Shown: positions 1-11,658, numbered from the stretch's first letter. The stretch: 64,000 nt of DNA from Prunus persica (GCF_000346465.2 NC_034016.1:148958-212957); one strand, 5' to 3'. Numbers and translations: made by a program. Notes: generated by a model not told the origin, from the letters alone.

Positions 1-46
1 ACCAAGCACGGTGGAATGAAGGCCGCTGTTTTTGTCCTTGGTCTCT

Positions 47-80
<34 letters not shown>

Positions 81-3000
81 GTTTGTTTATTTCATATTTT
101 GCACCATATTCATATGATCTTGAATGCATATCTTATTTTGCTCACCTCTTCGCATTAAGTATGTATGTACTACTATTTGTTACTATATATCAACTGTGAA
201 TATGGTAATACATGAACTTAATAGATGGATGCAATCAACAATGAGTTCCCTAAACCTCATGCATTCTTGCTGGTTTATAACAGAAAGAGAGATGATAAAA
301 TAACACATGTTCTATATCGTTGGTGGATGATATATTTATATTTATATATATTATATATTTATGCAGGTCTCCAAGGTTTTGAGATGATGGCAATAGCTGC
401 TGTTGGGAACAATCTGATTACCTATGTATTAAATGAGATGCACTTTTCACTGTCAAAGTCTGCGAACATTGTCACAAACTTTATAGGGACAGTCTTCCTC
501 CTCTCCCTCTTTGGTGGGTACCTCTCAGATTCCTATCTTGGGAGCTTCTGGACCATGATCATCTTTGGCTTGGTAGAGTTGTCTGTAAGTCGAATATTTT
601 CTTTTTTGCTTTTACTGCTCGCAATCTTTGATCATCATGATTTCAAGCACTATCTTGCAATTTGCATATTCAAGATTCTCTGTCTCTCCTGAAATCTTAG
701 TTTATCTTATTAAATTCTGAAAACTAATCTTACTGTAACACTAAATAAAGTTTCAAAAGTGGCTGATTCTTGTCATTTGATTTGCTATACACAACAAAAG
801 AGATGTATGTTTTACATGACGGTTTCTAGCAACACAACAGCCCATTGTTTTGCAGCCCAAAGAGGAAAAGGCATATTCTGTGTGAAATAATAGTATAAGA
901 ATTAGATTTCTTTTTCTTTTTTTTTTTCTATTTCCCTAGCAATAATTTTTGGTGTAAAATTGCTTGCAGGGTTTTATGTTACTCTGTGTTCAAGCCCATC
1001 TCCCAGAATTAAGGCCACCCCCTTGCAAGATTATGTCCCATGAGTACTGTCCTGAGGCAAAGGGGTACAAGGCTCTGATATTCTTTGCTGCAATTTATCT
1101 GGTGGCCTTAGGAAGTGGTTGTCTAAAACCAAACATAATCTCTCATGGGGCTGACCAATTCAGGAGGGATGATTCCAAGCAATCCAAGAAGTTATCATCT
1201 TACTTCAATTGCGCCTACTTCGCGTTCTGCATCGGAGAACTTATTGCATTGACTGTTCTTGTTTGGGTCCAAACACACTCTGGAATGGATGTTGGCTTTG
1301 GAGTGTCTGCAGCTGCCATGGCAATGGGATTAATTTGCTTGACTTTTGGTACACCTCTCTACAGGAACAAGCCCCCTCGCGGAAGTATTTTCACTCCAAT
1401 TGCTCAGGTAAGCTTTCACTTGCCTTTCTCCTTTAATCTATTTCTCTACAGAGTTTTATTGTAAATGCCTTTCTCCTTTTTTCTACTTTTTGTCTTTGGA
1501 AATTGAAGAGCCTTTAGGCTATATGCTAGCTTTTGTGTCAGTTATAAGCTAATTCAACTCCAGTAAAGGAAGTTTTTTTCTCGTTTGGTGTATGAGTGTG
1601 TTTGGTGTGTGTTTCTGTAATGTTTTAGAGACTTTCTTGTAGCTCAATTTGCTGTTATATATTTTAGTTATTCCTGGCACCCCACCCCTATGAAATTACC
1701 CCGACCGACCATACTTAAAATAATTATCAAAGTGCGCATGATCAATGTCTCTTTCCGATCCTTCAATTAATTTATTCATGTTTCTGTTGATCATCAGGTC
1801 TTTGTTGCTGCGTTTACAAAGAGAAAGCAAATCTGTCCTTCCAATACAGAAATGCTTCATGGAAACCAAAACAATGTGCCAAACCACCTCTTCGTTCCAA
1901 TGTCGCCTAACATCAGCCCTCTCCTCCATACTGAAAAGTTCAGGTGGGTTTGCTTTGCTTGCATGATTTAAAAGCAACGAATGAAACTAGAGTTGGATTC
2001 TTTTCTTTTTGTCTCAGAATCTGATATTAATCAAGGAGAAAAAGGTTTGAATTTGAAATGTCAATGTCAGTGTCAACTTCTTTACATGTGAATACACATG
2101 TATTAGCATTATCACACTTTTGATAGGAAAAGTTTGTTTTTCTTAATTTTATGGGTTCTATTCTATCTAGTGAGTACTTAACTCACTGTGGTTACTCAAA
2201 CTGCAGATTCCTAGACAAGGCATGCATCAAAATTGAAGATGGAACTCAGAGGAACGAAAGTCCCTGGAGATTATGCACCGTGGCTCAGGTGGAGCAAGTG
2301 AAAATAATCATCTCTGTGGTGCCCATTTTTGCTTGTACCATCATCTTCAACACCATTTTAGCTCAACTCCAGACATTCTCAGTCCAGCAAGCAACTGCCA
2401 TGAACACTAGGATCACAAGAGGCTTCAAAATTCCCCCAGCTTCTCTTCAAGCCATCCCTTACATTATGCTTATATTTGTTGTCCCTCTCTATGAAATTGT
2501 CTTTGTACCTGCTGCTCGAAAACTCACTGGAAGGGACTCTGGGATCTCGCCTTTGCAAAGAGTTGGCACTGGCCTCTTTATTGCTACTTTTTCCATGGTC
2601 TCGGCTGCACTGATTGAGCAAAAGAGAAGAAACTTGGCCTTGTCTTCAAACGAACCGCTTTCTATCTTTTGGATTGCTCCCCAGTTTCTCATCTTTGGCC
2701 TCTCGGAGATGTTCACCGCAGTGGGACTTATAGAGTTCTTCTACAAGCAGTCATTGGAGGGGATGCAATCCTTTCTAACTGCCATGACATACTGCTCATA
2801 CTCATTTGGCTTCTATTTGAGCTCCATCCTTGTTTCTGTGGTGAACAAGCTCACCTCAACTTCTTCAAGGGGAGGCTGGCTTAGTGACAATGATCTCAAC
2901 AGGGATAGGCTAGACCGTTTCTATTGGTTGCTTGCTGCCCTCAGCCTCATCAACTTCTTCAATTACCTTTTCTGGTCTAATTGGTATTCTTACAACCCGT

Positions 3001-3104
3001 CTTTATCACTCCCTTCATCACCAAAACAGTCCTACGGAAAAGACTTGGAAATCAATAACTTCAACCCTTCAAAGCATGTTGAAGCTCACAATATTAAAAC
3101 TTGA
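1..3104 (+). CDS. NPF4.4: NRT1/PTR family (NPF4.4-like) transporter, 5' partial
   Basis: This is a major-facilitator membrane transporter of the NRT1/PTR (NPF) family, whose members carry nitrate, peptides or hormones across membranes. Exons are 1-40 (cut by the window edge), 367-584, 970-1407, 1798-1943 and 2207-3104. All introns are GT-AG and phases agree, giving 579 residues after a missing N-terminus of perhaps 30. Family features seen are KHGGMKAA before TM1, GTVFLLSLFGGYLSDSYLGS around TM2-TM3, GSGCLKPN, the GADQF motif, and a hydrophobic C-terminal half ending in NYLFWSNWYSYNP. The sequence FEMMAIAAVGNNLITYV resembles the NPF4.3/4.4 branch. The ExxER proton-coupling motif is degenerate (QGFEM), and the position of NRT1.1 Pro492 holds leucine (codon 2754-2756), so active nitrate transport is uncertain. 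The order with the next two genes matches Arabidopsis At1g33440-33420 from memory. The family call is secure; the exact orthologue is inferred. Confidence 0.9.
41..78. repeat. CT microsatellite in intron 1 of the NPF gene
   Basis: An almost pure (TC)n tract begins directly at the 5' splice site of intron 1. It is a simple repeat of likely variable length. Confidence 0.9.
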
Positions 3105-3266
3105 AGCTCACCCCCTTCATCTCTCTTATAATTTTTTCTTGACCTAGCTAGACCCCTCTCTTGCTTATTAGTGCTCTTAGATATGTACAAAATTAAAAGG
3201 CAAATCTCCTCAAGTAAATGGTACCTCTAGATAGATACCCTTAATTAGTGCATGCTAGGTTGTTAA

Positions 3267-3298
<32 letters not shown>

Positions 3299-4292
3299 AG
3301 ACGGACCAGTCTAGAGAGAGTCAGCCAAGTCTTGGAATTGACATTGCCAAGAATGTGTGAGGAAGATAGGTCTAAATCCATCAACCACAAGGTTCAACGA
3401 ACCCTCCTACTTCTCTCCACCTTTTTCTTCAATGCTTCTTTCTGTTGATCATGTGAAGGGAAGGGAGGGGTCTAAATGTTTCTTTTGGGAGGAAAAAGTA
3501 GGATGTAAGTGGTGGGGTTGTTGCTTTATGCTTTGGTTAGTTTAAATAGGAGGTTTTTTTCCACAAAAGAAAAGCTAATCTAGCTATGGTGATGTAACTC
3601 ATGCATATTCATGGATGGATGTGTTAGATATGTATATATTATTATTGCTTGTAACTTGTAAGCACTTTCATAAGCTTAAAAATGGAAAACACTTTTGACT
3701 CTTTCTGGGGTCCTAGGGATAATGTGTTTGCTGTGCTCTTGTCTCTTTCTCTATCACTTTCACCTTAAGAATGAAACATGTCTCGTACATGTCTTGTGTT
3801 GGAAATGCATTATTATCTTCCTACCACTACTGGCTTTGAGAGTCGGAGTGTGGTATTTCAACATGATTTTAACTTTTTATGTTTCATTAAAGACTCTAAG
3901 GGTCCCCATGAGCAGCCATCTTTACCAGCAAACTTGTCCCCCATGCTTACTTACTGCTTATCCCTCTCCAAATGTTATGAGTAAATCATGGGTTAAGCGA
4001 GTAGATCATCATCGCTCTGATGATATTGATAGCTTAGCAGTGATTACCAACTGCTGATTCAGATTCAGATTCAGCCTAGGGGTTTACCGACATGCGACTG
4101 GTGATTCGTATTTGACTCCAATAACTGTGACCAACTGACTTTTTTTCCTGTCCCGTTATACTCTAAATTAATATTCCACATAAGGGCTGAATGATACATA
4201 CATATAGATATATATATATATATATAAGCATTTTCCTAATAAAGTTTCGATTTCCAAAGCATTCAAAGACATTTCATGTTCTATTTACACTT
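3105..4292. other. 3' flank of the NPF gene, no gene seen
   Basis: The stretch holds the likely 3' UTR of the NPF gene, a (TA)n tract near 3267-3298 and another near 4205-4226. Short open frames here have no recognisable protein features or neighbouring splice structure. Confidence 0.6.
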
Positions 4293-4902
4293 TGAGCAGT
4301 TCCAGCGAAGAAGTCAGGGGGCGGGTTGGGGGTGTTTTGAGCCCAAATCACGTTTTCAGCAGTAAAGGCTTGCCCTGATAGGAGGTGGGGGTCACGAGCT
4401 TAGGCTGGCCCGAGGGGGAGTTCAGCCCGAGTTTTGGGCTGATGTCATTGCTGGCGTCAGCCCACTCATTTGAATTTTTTTTTCTGTTGCCATGTGGCAT
4501 TATCTGGGCTCTCCGATCATATTTTTTCCTCCAATCTAACAGTAGTCAATTTTTTTGCAATAAAATACCCAAAAATTAATGAATTTTTTTCTATAAATAC
4601 CAGCCTATTTTTTTTTGAAATTTATCTGAAATTTGAAACTGAAAATTTTATCCGATTATGAGATATGAATAGTATTGACCCGTAGGAACCCGAAAATCTT
4701 ATTCGAAAATATTATCCAAATTAATTATTGAGGTAAAAAAATTTGTGAACAAAACACAAAAATGAATAGTAATTGCCCTTTGCCATGGCAACTGGTGGAA
4801 ACAGAAATGGCTTTTTGCAAAGGCAACTATTATGCACGTGAATAGTGGCTGCCCTAGCCCCCCCTTGCCATGACAAAGGGCAAATAGGTAGAGTTGCTCT
4901 TA
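4293..4902. mobile_element. Possible Harbinger/Tourist-like MITE
   Basis: The left edge reads TTGAGCAGTTCCA and the right edge, reverse-complemented, reads TTAAGAGCAACTCTA. These resemble the GAGCAACTCCA-type ends common on plant MITEs. The roughly 600-bp interior is non-coding and has G-rich and AT-rich halves. A 3-bp duplication is not clear, so both the ends and the class are tentative. Confidence 0.4.
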
Positions 4903-5174
4903 AGTACTCGGGTAATTTATTATCAGGGACGCCTAGCTAGCTTAACTAACACATTACTGACCAATGGAGAATCCAAGAACTTTTCTTTGTCAGGGTGGAA
5001 AAATATAATCAGCTGGCTACGTACCTTAAACTCTTTGAGGCATTTCTTCGAGCAGCTTGTCTTGGTCATAACAAGAAGCATATCAATGCATCAACCTTTT
5101 CATTCACAGCGAAATAGAGTAAAACCAAAGATTACTTTTGAGTGTCCACAGAATCACATTACCCACATGGGTTC

Positions 5175-5681
5175 TGTTTACACCATAATGAACCGAGCAG
5201 ACCCAGCATCAAGGCGACTAGCACCAAGGCAGCCACGCCTTCTCCCATGCCGAAGGAAGACACACTTCCGAGGTGCCAGACACCTGCCGAAGCTCTCAGC
5301 TGCCAAACCTAATCTCCAGGACACGTGTCGCCACCACAACGGCTTGCACAAAGTCCCACATTGGAACTTTGTGCAAAGCTCCCACTTTCACTTCCCTATA
5401 AATAGGGAACAGTACCCAGGTAAAACCAAGAGACTACTCTCCCACTTTTACTGTTACTCTGCCAGAATTACTACTTGTAATTGACTTAGGCATCGGAGAG
5501 CCTTCGGCCGGCACCACACCGGTGTCCGAAGCTTGACGATTGCTTCTCCTCTTTTTACCTTCTACAGGTCTCTCACCAACCCATTTCACCAAGGGCCTCA
5601 GCCCTCTTCTCTGCTGAAGACTCAGCACATCTAATCACTAAGTTGAACTCAATATTGGCCGGGCCATTTTGAGCATCAACA
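5175..5681 (+). repeat. 5' LTR of the Tat-type element
   Basis: The repeat is 507 bp with TG...CA ends. It carries a TATA box and an upstream inverted repeat (annotated separately) and matches 16526-17032 except for one base that I could find. Confidence 0.96.
5344..5404 (+). promoter_or_regulatory. LTR promoter: 11-bp inverted repeat plus TATA box
   Basis: TTGCACAAAGT (5344-5354) and its perfect reverse complement ACTTTGTGCAA (5366-5376) lie about 20 bp upstream of TATAAATA (5397-5404). Transcription of the genomic RNA probably starts about 30 bp after the TATA box. The same arrangement is in the 3' LTR at 16695-16755. The inverted repeat could be a transcription-factor site or an RNA/DNA hairpin; its role is unknown. 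Confidence 0.7.
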
Positions 5682-5684
5682 GTT

Positions 5685-5702
5685 TGGCGCCGTCTGTGGG
5701 AA
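5685..5702 (+). other. Primer-binding site
   Basis: TGGCGCCGTCTGTGGGAA starts three bases after the 5' LTR, as expected for minus-strand priming. The first nine bases fit a tRNA 3' end ACGGCGCCA, of the kind found on tRNA-Asp. The remaining bases do not settle which tRNA is used. Confidence 0.8.
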
Positions 5703-5793
5703 CTCGACACTTGAATCCCCTCTTTCTCTATCAGCCCAGCTGGCTCCTTCACCCCTCAGGCCCCGTCGCCTCTTCTTCACCCCACATTCTGCT

Positions 5794-8700
5794 ATGCCGA
5801 CCGAGGATAGCCGCGATACCCAGCATCATACCCCCCGCGATGGTACTTCTAGAAGGAAATCTTCGGAAGATGCCACTCTCCAGGCAGAAGTGGAGCGCCT
5901 CCGCGACAGTGTCACTAAAATGTCGGAAAAATACGACCACCTTCATTGCAGGAACATTGAGCTAGAACATGACTACCGTGTTTTAAAGCGGAACTGGGAA
6001 AGGACTCACACCCAGGATGCCCAGCAAGACCTCACCCAGAACGTTGGGCCTACTCAGCCGAACCAGCCGGTACATTCCAGCCACAGTGCCTCGGCCCAGG
6101 CTAGGCTCCGCAAGGGTAAAGACCACCTTCATCCGGAGATAGCCCAGTCACGACCCCTTTGCGTTCCCCCACCGAGGGACCGGCCCCATGAACCAGTCAG
6201 GATCTACCAAGATTGCAGGGATCGCCTCTCGGACCGCCAGCCAAGGCCGATCCCTATCCCTGTCAACCTCGAAGACCCACGGGTGACACACCTGGGCCCT
6301 TCGCCAGCCCCCGTCCGCATACCCGACGAGGAAGGTGTCGGGGACTCAGATACTTGGGACTTTTATAATTCGGAGACCTGGCCAAATTACCACACCGGGG
6401 CGCTGGAAAATTGGGAACAATCCCCAGTCCCTGTCTGCCCCGCCCCCAGGCCTTTGGCGCCTGAACCTCTTCCTCATGCCGACCCGGCCATGAGGCTTCT
6501 CTTCGAAAAGGTCCGGCGCCTGGAAAGCGAACAACAACGCAGCCATCAACCCCTCTGGGCAAAACCACGACCAGGGCCCTTTACCGAACGCATCCTCCAC
6601 TACCACCAGGAGAAAGATATCCAGCCCCTCCGCATCGCTTTCTACACTGGCACGGAGGACCCTCTCACCCACATCCACTCCTTCCAGTCTGCCCTTGGGT
6701 GCAAAGGCCTCACTGATGAAGGCATGTGCCTCCTTTTCCCTTCCACCCTTAGCGGCGCGGCCCTGAATTGGTTCTACAGGCTCCACCCCTGCACCATCAA
6801 CTCCTTCGATAGTCTCAAGCAGACGTTCCTGGACCATTTTATGATCCAGACTGATCGCCTATACTCTGCCGACGACTTGTATATGCTTAGGCAGGCTGAG
6901 GACGAACCCCTTCGGGAATATGCAGCTCGGTTCAGTCATGAATACTCTCGCTGCCCAGACACTGACGATCGCGCTGCCTTCGGCGCTTTTAAGAGCGGCC
7001 TCCGCGAGTCCAACTTTCGCTACCTGGTTCATAGCAACAGTTGGAACACATATGCAGAGCTGATGAAGCAGGCGGCAATCCACGCTAAGGCTGAATACTT
7101 CAATTCCAAGCGTGGCCCAGCCAACTTGGCGCGCAACACTTTCGCCGACCCTCCACCTGCTTCAGCACCCGCCCCGGCCCCACCTCTGCATTCTACCCCT
7201 GCCCCGATTGCCCAGGACAACCAACCACATAAGCGGAAGGATAGCTACCAGCATCCCTTCAGCAATCACAAACGTGGCAGACATGGCAACCCCCATCAAT
7301 CTAGTGGAAGCAACCCTCCCAGGCCTGGTGATCGGGCCCCACTTCCATTCGCACCCAGGCCCAGGTTTGAGGTTTTTACGACCCTCAACACCACCTACGA
7401 GAACGTCCTGGCACGTGAAGCCCCCATCATCCCCAAGCCACCCCCCCGGAGACCATCCAACAAGCCTATGCCAAACACGGGGGTCTTCTGCCGCTTTCAT
7501 CAATTCAGCGGCCATGACACCGAATCTTGTGTTGCCTTGCGCAACATAATTGAAGGGCTCATCCGGGAGGGTAAGCTGGACAACTATGTGCGCAACATAC
7601 CAGCCCCGCCTAACCCTCACCAACGACAAATCAACATGATCTCCACCATCAGCGGAGGTCCTACCCTGGCTGGCACCTCCAACAACTCCATCAAACATTA
7701 TGTCCGCTCCACCTATGCGCACCAGGTCTTCAGCACCGAGCAGGGACGATTGCCAAAGACCCACAGGACTGGCTGGGCCCCCATTACCTTCTGCGAGGAG
7801 GAGGAGCGTGGTGTTATCCTCCCCCATGACGATCCACTCATTATCCGGGCTGACATTTCTAACTTCGACGTTGGGCGTATCCTGGTGGACACTGGTAGCT
7901 CGGTCAGTGTGATGTTCGCCGGGTGCTTCAATGAACTCCAGGTCCCGCCTCACCTACTCGACCGAAGCATCACACCCCTTGTGAGCTTCTCAGGTGATGT
8001 GGTCCAGCCCATCGGCAGCATTCATCTCCCCATCTCAGTTGGGGCCGCACCCCAGCGGACGACGATCACCACCCCCTTCCTTATCGTCGATTGCCCCACG
8101 GCCTACAACGTCATCCTCGGCCGCCCAGCCTTGGCCCAAATGAAGGCTTTTATTTCCACGCATATGCTGCTGTTGAAGTTCCCCACTCCTAATGGCCCAG
8201 GCACGGTGCGCGGCGACCAACTCGGAGCCCGAAGCTGCTATGCTTCAGCCGTCAAATCCACCAATCGCCAACATAGGAGTGAAGCCCTAGCAGTAACCCA
8301 GGCTCCCGCCCCTCCTCAAGCTGGCACAGACCCACCTGAGGACCCCAGGGAGGAGTCCATCGCACCACAGGCCGAACCTATGGAGGACCTGGAGCTGGTT
8401 ACCCTCCATGACGATATCCCGGATCGACAAGTCCGGATCGGCACCTCCATCTCACCAGAGCTTCGCTCTGACCTGGTCGCCTTCCTCCGCCTCAACTCCG
8501 AAGTCTTCGCTTGGTCCTACAATGACATGCCTGGCATATCACCAGACATCATATCTCATAGGCTTAGCGTCAATCCTGCCGTCCGACCAGTCCGACAGAA
8601 GCGTCGAGCCTATGATCCCGAGCGCTATGAGGCCATGAAGGCGGAGGTGGATCGATTGAGTAGTATCCGATTCATCAGGGAGGTTGACTATCCCACATGG

Positions 8701-11658
8701 CTGGCCAATGTCGTGATGGTTCGCAAGCCAAGAAAGGGCTGGCGCATGTGTGTCGACTACACCAACCTTAATCGGGCATGCCCAAAGGACAGCTTCCCAC
8801 TACCCCGCATTGACCAGCTAGTCGACGCCACAGCCGGCCACGCCCTCCTTAGCTTCATGGATGCTTATTCAGGTTACAACCAGATCTTCATGCACCCCGA
8901 AGATCAGGCCCACACCTCTTTCATTACGGACCGCGGCCTCTACTGCTATAAGGTGATGCCCTTCGGCCTCAAAAACGCCGGGGCTACTTATCAGCGTCTG
9001 GTGAATCAGCTCTTTGCCCCCCTGATTGGCAATACCATGGAGGTCTATGTCGATGACATGCTAGTCAAGAGTCGCACGGCTGACCAGCACATCCCCAACC
9101 TCTCTGCCATGTTCACCATCCTGAAGCAATACAAAATGAGGCTTAACCCCACCAAATGTGCATTCGGGGTGGCTTCCGAAAAATTCCTTGGCTTCATGAT
9201 CAGCCAGAGGGGCATTGAGGCCAATCCAGAAAAGATCCAGGCCATCTTAGATATGACAATACCTAAGACGGTCAAGGATATCCAAAGCCTTACAGGGCGT
9301 GTCGCAGCCCTGACCAGATTTATCTCCAAAGCCACTGACCGCTGCGCCCCATTCTTCAAGGCCCTTAAAGGCACCAAAAGAAACATCACCTGGACTGCTG
9401 AATGCGACACGGCTTTCAGCGAGCTGAAGGAGTATATGGGCCGGGCCCCTTTATTGTCAACCCCTAAGCACGGAGACATCCTCGTGATTTATCTCTCCAT
9501 CTCAGCTTCGGCTGTTAGCTCTGTGCTTATCCGATCAAAAGATCACGCGGAGCACCCAGTGCATTATGTTAGTAAAGCATTGCAAGATGCCGAAGTTCGT
9601 TACCCGGACATCGAAAAATTGGCATTCGCCCTGGTCGTCTCGGCAAGACGCCTCCGACCATATTTCCAAGCTCACACCATCCATGTCTTAACCAACCAAC
9701 CGCTCCGACAGGTGTTGCAGAACCCAGAAACCTCTGGGAGGCTGGTCAAATGGGCCATTGAACTGGGCGAGTTTGATATTCACTACAAACCCCGCCCGGC
9801 TATGAGGGGCCAGGCCGTTGCTGACTTCCTATCTGAATTCACGGATCCCCAAGCTTCCGCAGCTACCCAGCTCATAACCGAACCCAACCCCCCTCCCAGC
9901 CAGGACCAAACCCCCACCAAAGGCAATCTCGACCTAACCCAGCCCCTGTGGACCTTATTCGTAGACGGCTCTTCTAATGCCCAGGGCTGTGGGGCCGGCC
10001 TCGTTCTCATCTCCCCAGACAAGGTTGCCCTCGAATACGCCCTTCGCTTCAAATTCAAACCCTCCAACAATGAGGCCGAATATGAAGCACTCTTAGCTGG
10101 TCTTCGATTAGCCAAAGAGATGGACGCCAGGCAAATTCAGATATTCAGCGATTCACAACTTGTGGTCCACCAGGTCAACCAGGACTTCACGGCTAAGGAT
10201 GCCTCTATGACGGCCTACCTCCAGCAAGCTCGGCACTTGCTGGCAAACTTCCAAGCCCACTCTATCAGGCAGGTGCCGCGCTCCGAGAATAGCCATGCCG
10301 ATGCACTAGCCAGGTTGGCATCAGCCTTGGAGCAAGGACTGGGTCGCCACATCCACATCGAGTTTTTGGCCCAGCCCAGCACACAAGCCCCACTCATCTG
10401 CACTATTGATCACAGCCCTACATGGATGGACCCCATCCTCCAATTCTTACAAAACCAAACACTACCGGCTAATCCGGCAGAAGCACGACGCGTTCGCCAT
10501 CGCTCTGCCCGTTACCTGATCATTAATGGCTCCTTATACAAGCGGGGTTTCAGCCTTCCTTACCTCCGATGCCTGACTCCAGAGGAGGGTCACTATGTCC
10601 TCCGAGAAATCCATGAAGGCATCTGCGGCAACCACTCGGGCGCACTCTCGTTAGCTCATAAGGCAATCCGCCAAGGATACTTCTGGCCTTCACTCCACAC
10701 TGACGCCCAGGCCTTCACCCAAAAATGCGACAAATGTCAGAGATTCGCCAACATTCCACAACTCCCGGCAGAACCACTGACGGCCATGGTCAGTCCTTGG
10801 CCATTTGCCCAATGGGGACTAGATCTCATTGGACCGATGCCAGAGGGCAAGGGCCAAGTCAAGTATGCAGTTGTGGCCGTAGACTACTTTACCAAGTGGG
10901 CTGAGGCCGAGGCATTGGCCACCATCACTGCGGCTCGCATCGAATCCTTTGTGTGGCAAAACATTGTATGTCGCTTCGGCATCCCCAACTCCATCGTCAC
11001 CGACAATGGCCGGCAATTTGACAACGCCAAATTCAAACAATTTTGTTCGAACCTCAAGATTCGTCTGTGTTTCGCCTCCCCAGCCCATCCTCAGTCCAAT
11101 GGCCAGGTCGAAGCCGTGAACAAAATTATCAAGAAGACCCTCAAGACAAAACTTGACAAAGCCAAGGGCTGCTGGCCAGAACTACTCCCAGAAGTACTCT
11201 GGTCCTACCGCACCACCTTCCGCACATCCACGGGTGAAACGCCGTTCTCCCTATCATTTGGAACCGAGGCCGTGGCTCCGGTAGAGATTGGCCAGCCCAC
11301 ATACCGAACCTCCACTTACGATGCCACGACCAATGACGAGCAGTTGGCCCTCAACCTCGACTTCATTGACGAACTCCGGGACCAATCAAGCATGCGCAAT
11401 GCCGCGTACAAGCAACGCATCGCCAAATACTATGACTCCCGAGTCAAGCCCCGTGCTTTCAAAATGGGGGACTGGGTCATGCGCAAGGTTTCCTTGGCTA
11501 CCAAAAATCCCAACGAGGGTACCCTCGGCCCTACATGGGAAGGTCCTTATGAGATTATCAAAATCTGCCGCCCCGGCACTTATCAGCTTCGTGATTCCAC
11601 AGGCAAGACGCTGCCTCACCCGTGGAATGCTGACCACCTCAAGTACTATTACAAGTAA
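5794..11658 (+). CDS. Gag-Pol polyprotein, Ty3/gypsy Tat type
   Basis: This is one uninterrupted 1954-residue frame. Domains in order are: a charged, coiled-coil-prone N-terminus (about 30-65); a retrotransposon Gag domain (about 262-437); a C-x2-H-x4-H-x4-C zinc-knuckle variant starting at residue 566; an aspartic protease with VDTGSS near 696; and reverse transcriptase (about 930-1110) with YVDD at 1085-1088. Next come the first RNase H with connection region (about 1229-1350), a second archaeal-type RNase H with FVDGSS at 1389, and an integrase. The integrase has an HHCC finger (about 1607-1650) and a DDE core of D1677, D1737 and E1773 with 35 residues between the last two. The frame ends at DHLKYYYK without a chromodomain. 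Every catalytic motif looked for is present, so the element may be competent for movement. Gag and Pol share one frame, so a protease must separate them. Confidence 0.96.
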   Translation: MPTEDSRDTQHHTPRDGTSRRKSSEDATLQAEVERLRDSVTKMSEKYDHLHCRNIELEHDYRVLKRNWERTHTQDAQQDLTQNVGPTQPNQPVHSSHSASAQARLRKGKDHLHPEIAQSRPLCVPPPRDRPHEPVRIYQDCRDRLSDRQPRPIPIPVNLEDPRVTHLGPSPAPVRIPDEEGVGDSDTWDFYNSETWPNYHTGALENWEQSPVPVCPAPRPLAPEPLPHADPAMRLLFEKVRRLESEQQRSHQPLWAKPRPGPFTERILHYHQEKDIQPLRIAFYTGTEDPLTHIHSFQSALGCKGLTDEGMCLLFPSTLSGAALNWFYRLHPCTINSFDSLKQTFLDHFMIQTDRLYSADDLYMLRQAEDEPLREYAARFSHEYSRCPDTDDRAAFGAFKSGLRESNFRYLVHSNSWNTYAELMKQAAIHAKAEYFNSKRGPANLARNTFADPPPASAPAPAPPLHSTPAPIAQDNQPHKRKDSYQHPFSNHKRGRHGNPHQSSGSNPPRPGDRAPLPFAPRPRFEVFTTLNTTYENVLAREAPIIPKPPPRRPSNKPMPNTGVFCRFHQFSGHDTESCVALRNIIEGLIREGKLDNYVRNIPAPPNPHQRQINMISTISGGPTLAGTSNNSIKHYVRSTYAHQVFSTEQGRLPKTHRTGWAPITFCEEEERGVILPHDDPLIIRADISNFDVGRILVDTGSSVSVMFAGCFNELQVPPHLLDRSITPLVSFSGDVVQPIGSIHLPISVGAAPQRTTITTPFLIVDCPTAYNVILGRPALAQMKAFISTHMLLLKFPTPNGPGTVRGDQLGARSCYASAVKSTNRQHRSEALAVTQAPAPPQAGTDPPEDPREESIAPQAEPMEDLELVTLHDDIPDRQVRIGTSISPELRSDLVAFLRLNSEVFAWSYNDMPGISPDIISHRLSVNPAVRPVRQKRRAYDPERYEAMKAEVDRLSSIRFIREVDYPTWLANVVMVRKPRKGWRMCVDYTNLNRACPKDSFPLPRIDQLVDATAGHALLSFMDAYSGYNQIFMHPEDQAHTSFITDRGLYCYKVMPFGLKNAGATYQRLVNQLFAPLIGNTMEVYVDDMLVKSRTADQHIPNLSAMFTILKQYKMRLNPTKCAFGVASEKFLGFMISQRGIEANPEKIQAILDMTIPKTVKDIQSLTGRVAALTRFISKATDRCAPFFKALKGTKRNITWTAECDTAFSELKEYMGRAPLLSTPKHGDILVIYLSISASAVSSVLIRSKDHAEHPVHYVSKALQDAEVRYPDIEKLAFALVVSARRLRPYFQAHTIHVLTNQPLRQVLQNPETSGRLVKWAIELGEFDIHYKPRPAMRGQAVADFLSEFTDPQASAATQLITEPNPPPSQDQTPTKGNLDLTQPLWTLFVDGSSNAQGCGAGLVLISPDKVALEYALRFKFKPSNNEAEYEALLAGLRLAKEMDARQIQIFSDSQLVVHQVNQDFTAKDASMTAYLQQARHLLANFQAHSIRQVPRSENSHADALARLASALEQGLGRHIHIEFLAQPSTQAPLICTIDHSPTWMDPILQFLQNQTLPANPAEARRVRHRSARYLIINGSLYKRGFSLPYLRCLTPEEGHYVLREIHEGICGNHSGALSLAHKAIRQGYFWPSLHTDAQAFTQKCDKCQRFANIPQLPAEPLTAMVSPWPFAQWGLDLIGPMPEGKGQVKYAVVAVDYFTKWAEAEALATITAARIESFVWQNIVCRFGIPNSIVTDNGRQFDNAKFKQFCSNLKIRLCFASPAHPQSNGQVEAVNKIIKKTLKTKLDKAKGCWPELLPEVLWSYRTTFRTSTGETPFSLSFGTEAVAPVEIGQPTYRTSTYDATTNDEQLALNLDFIDELRDQSSMRNAAYKQRIAKYYDSRVKPRAFKMGDWVMRKVSLATKNPNEGTLGPTWEGPYEIIKICRPGTYQLRDSTGKTLPHPWNADHLKYYYK

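Noticed and set aside
4894..5484. 196-codon frame on + strand
   Set aside because: It runs from intergenic DNA into the 5' LTR, and its second half is repeated exactly from the 3' LTR, so it is LTR read-through and not a gene.
7162..7953. 263-codon minus-strand frame inside Gag-Pol
   Set aside because: It is a shadow of the GC-rich Gag-Pol frame, with no recognisable domain.
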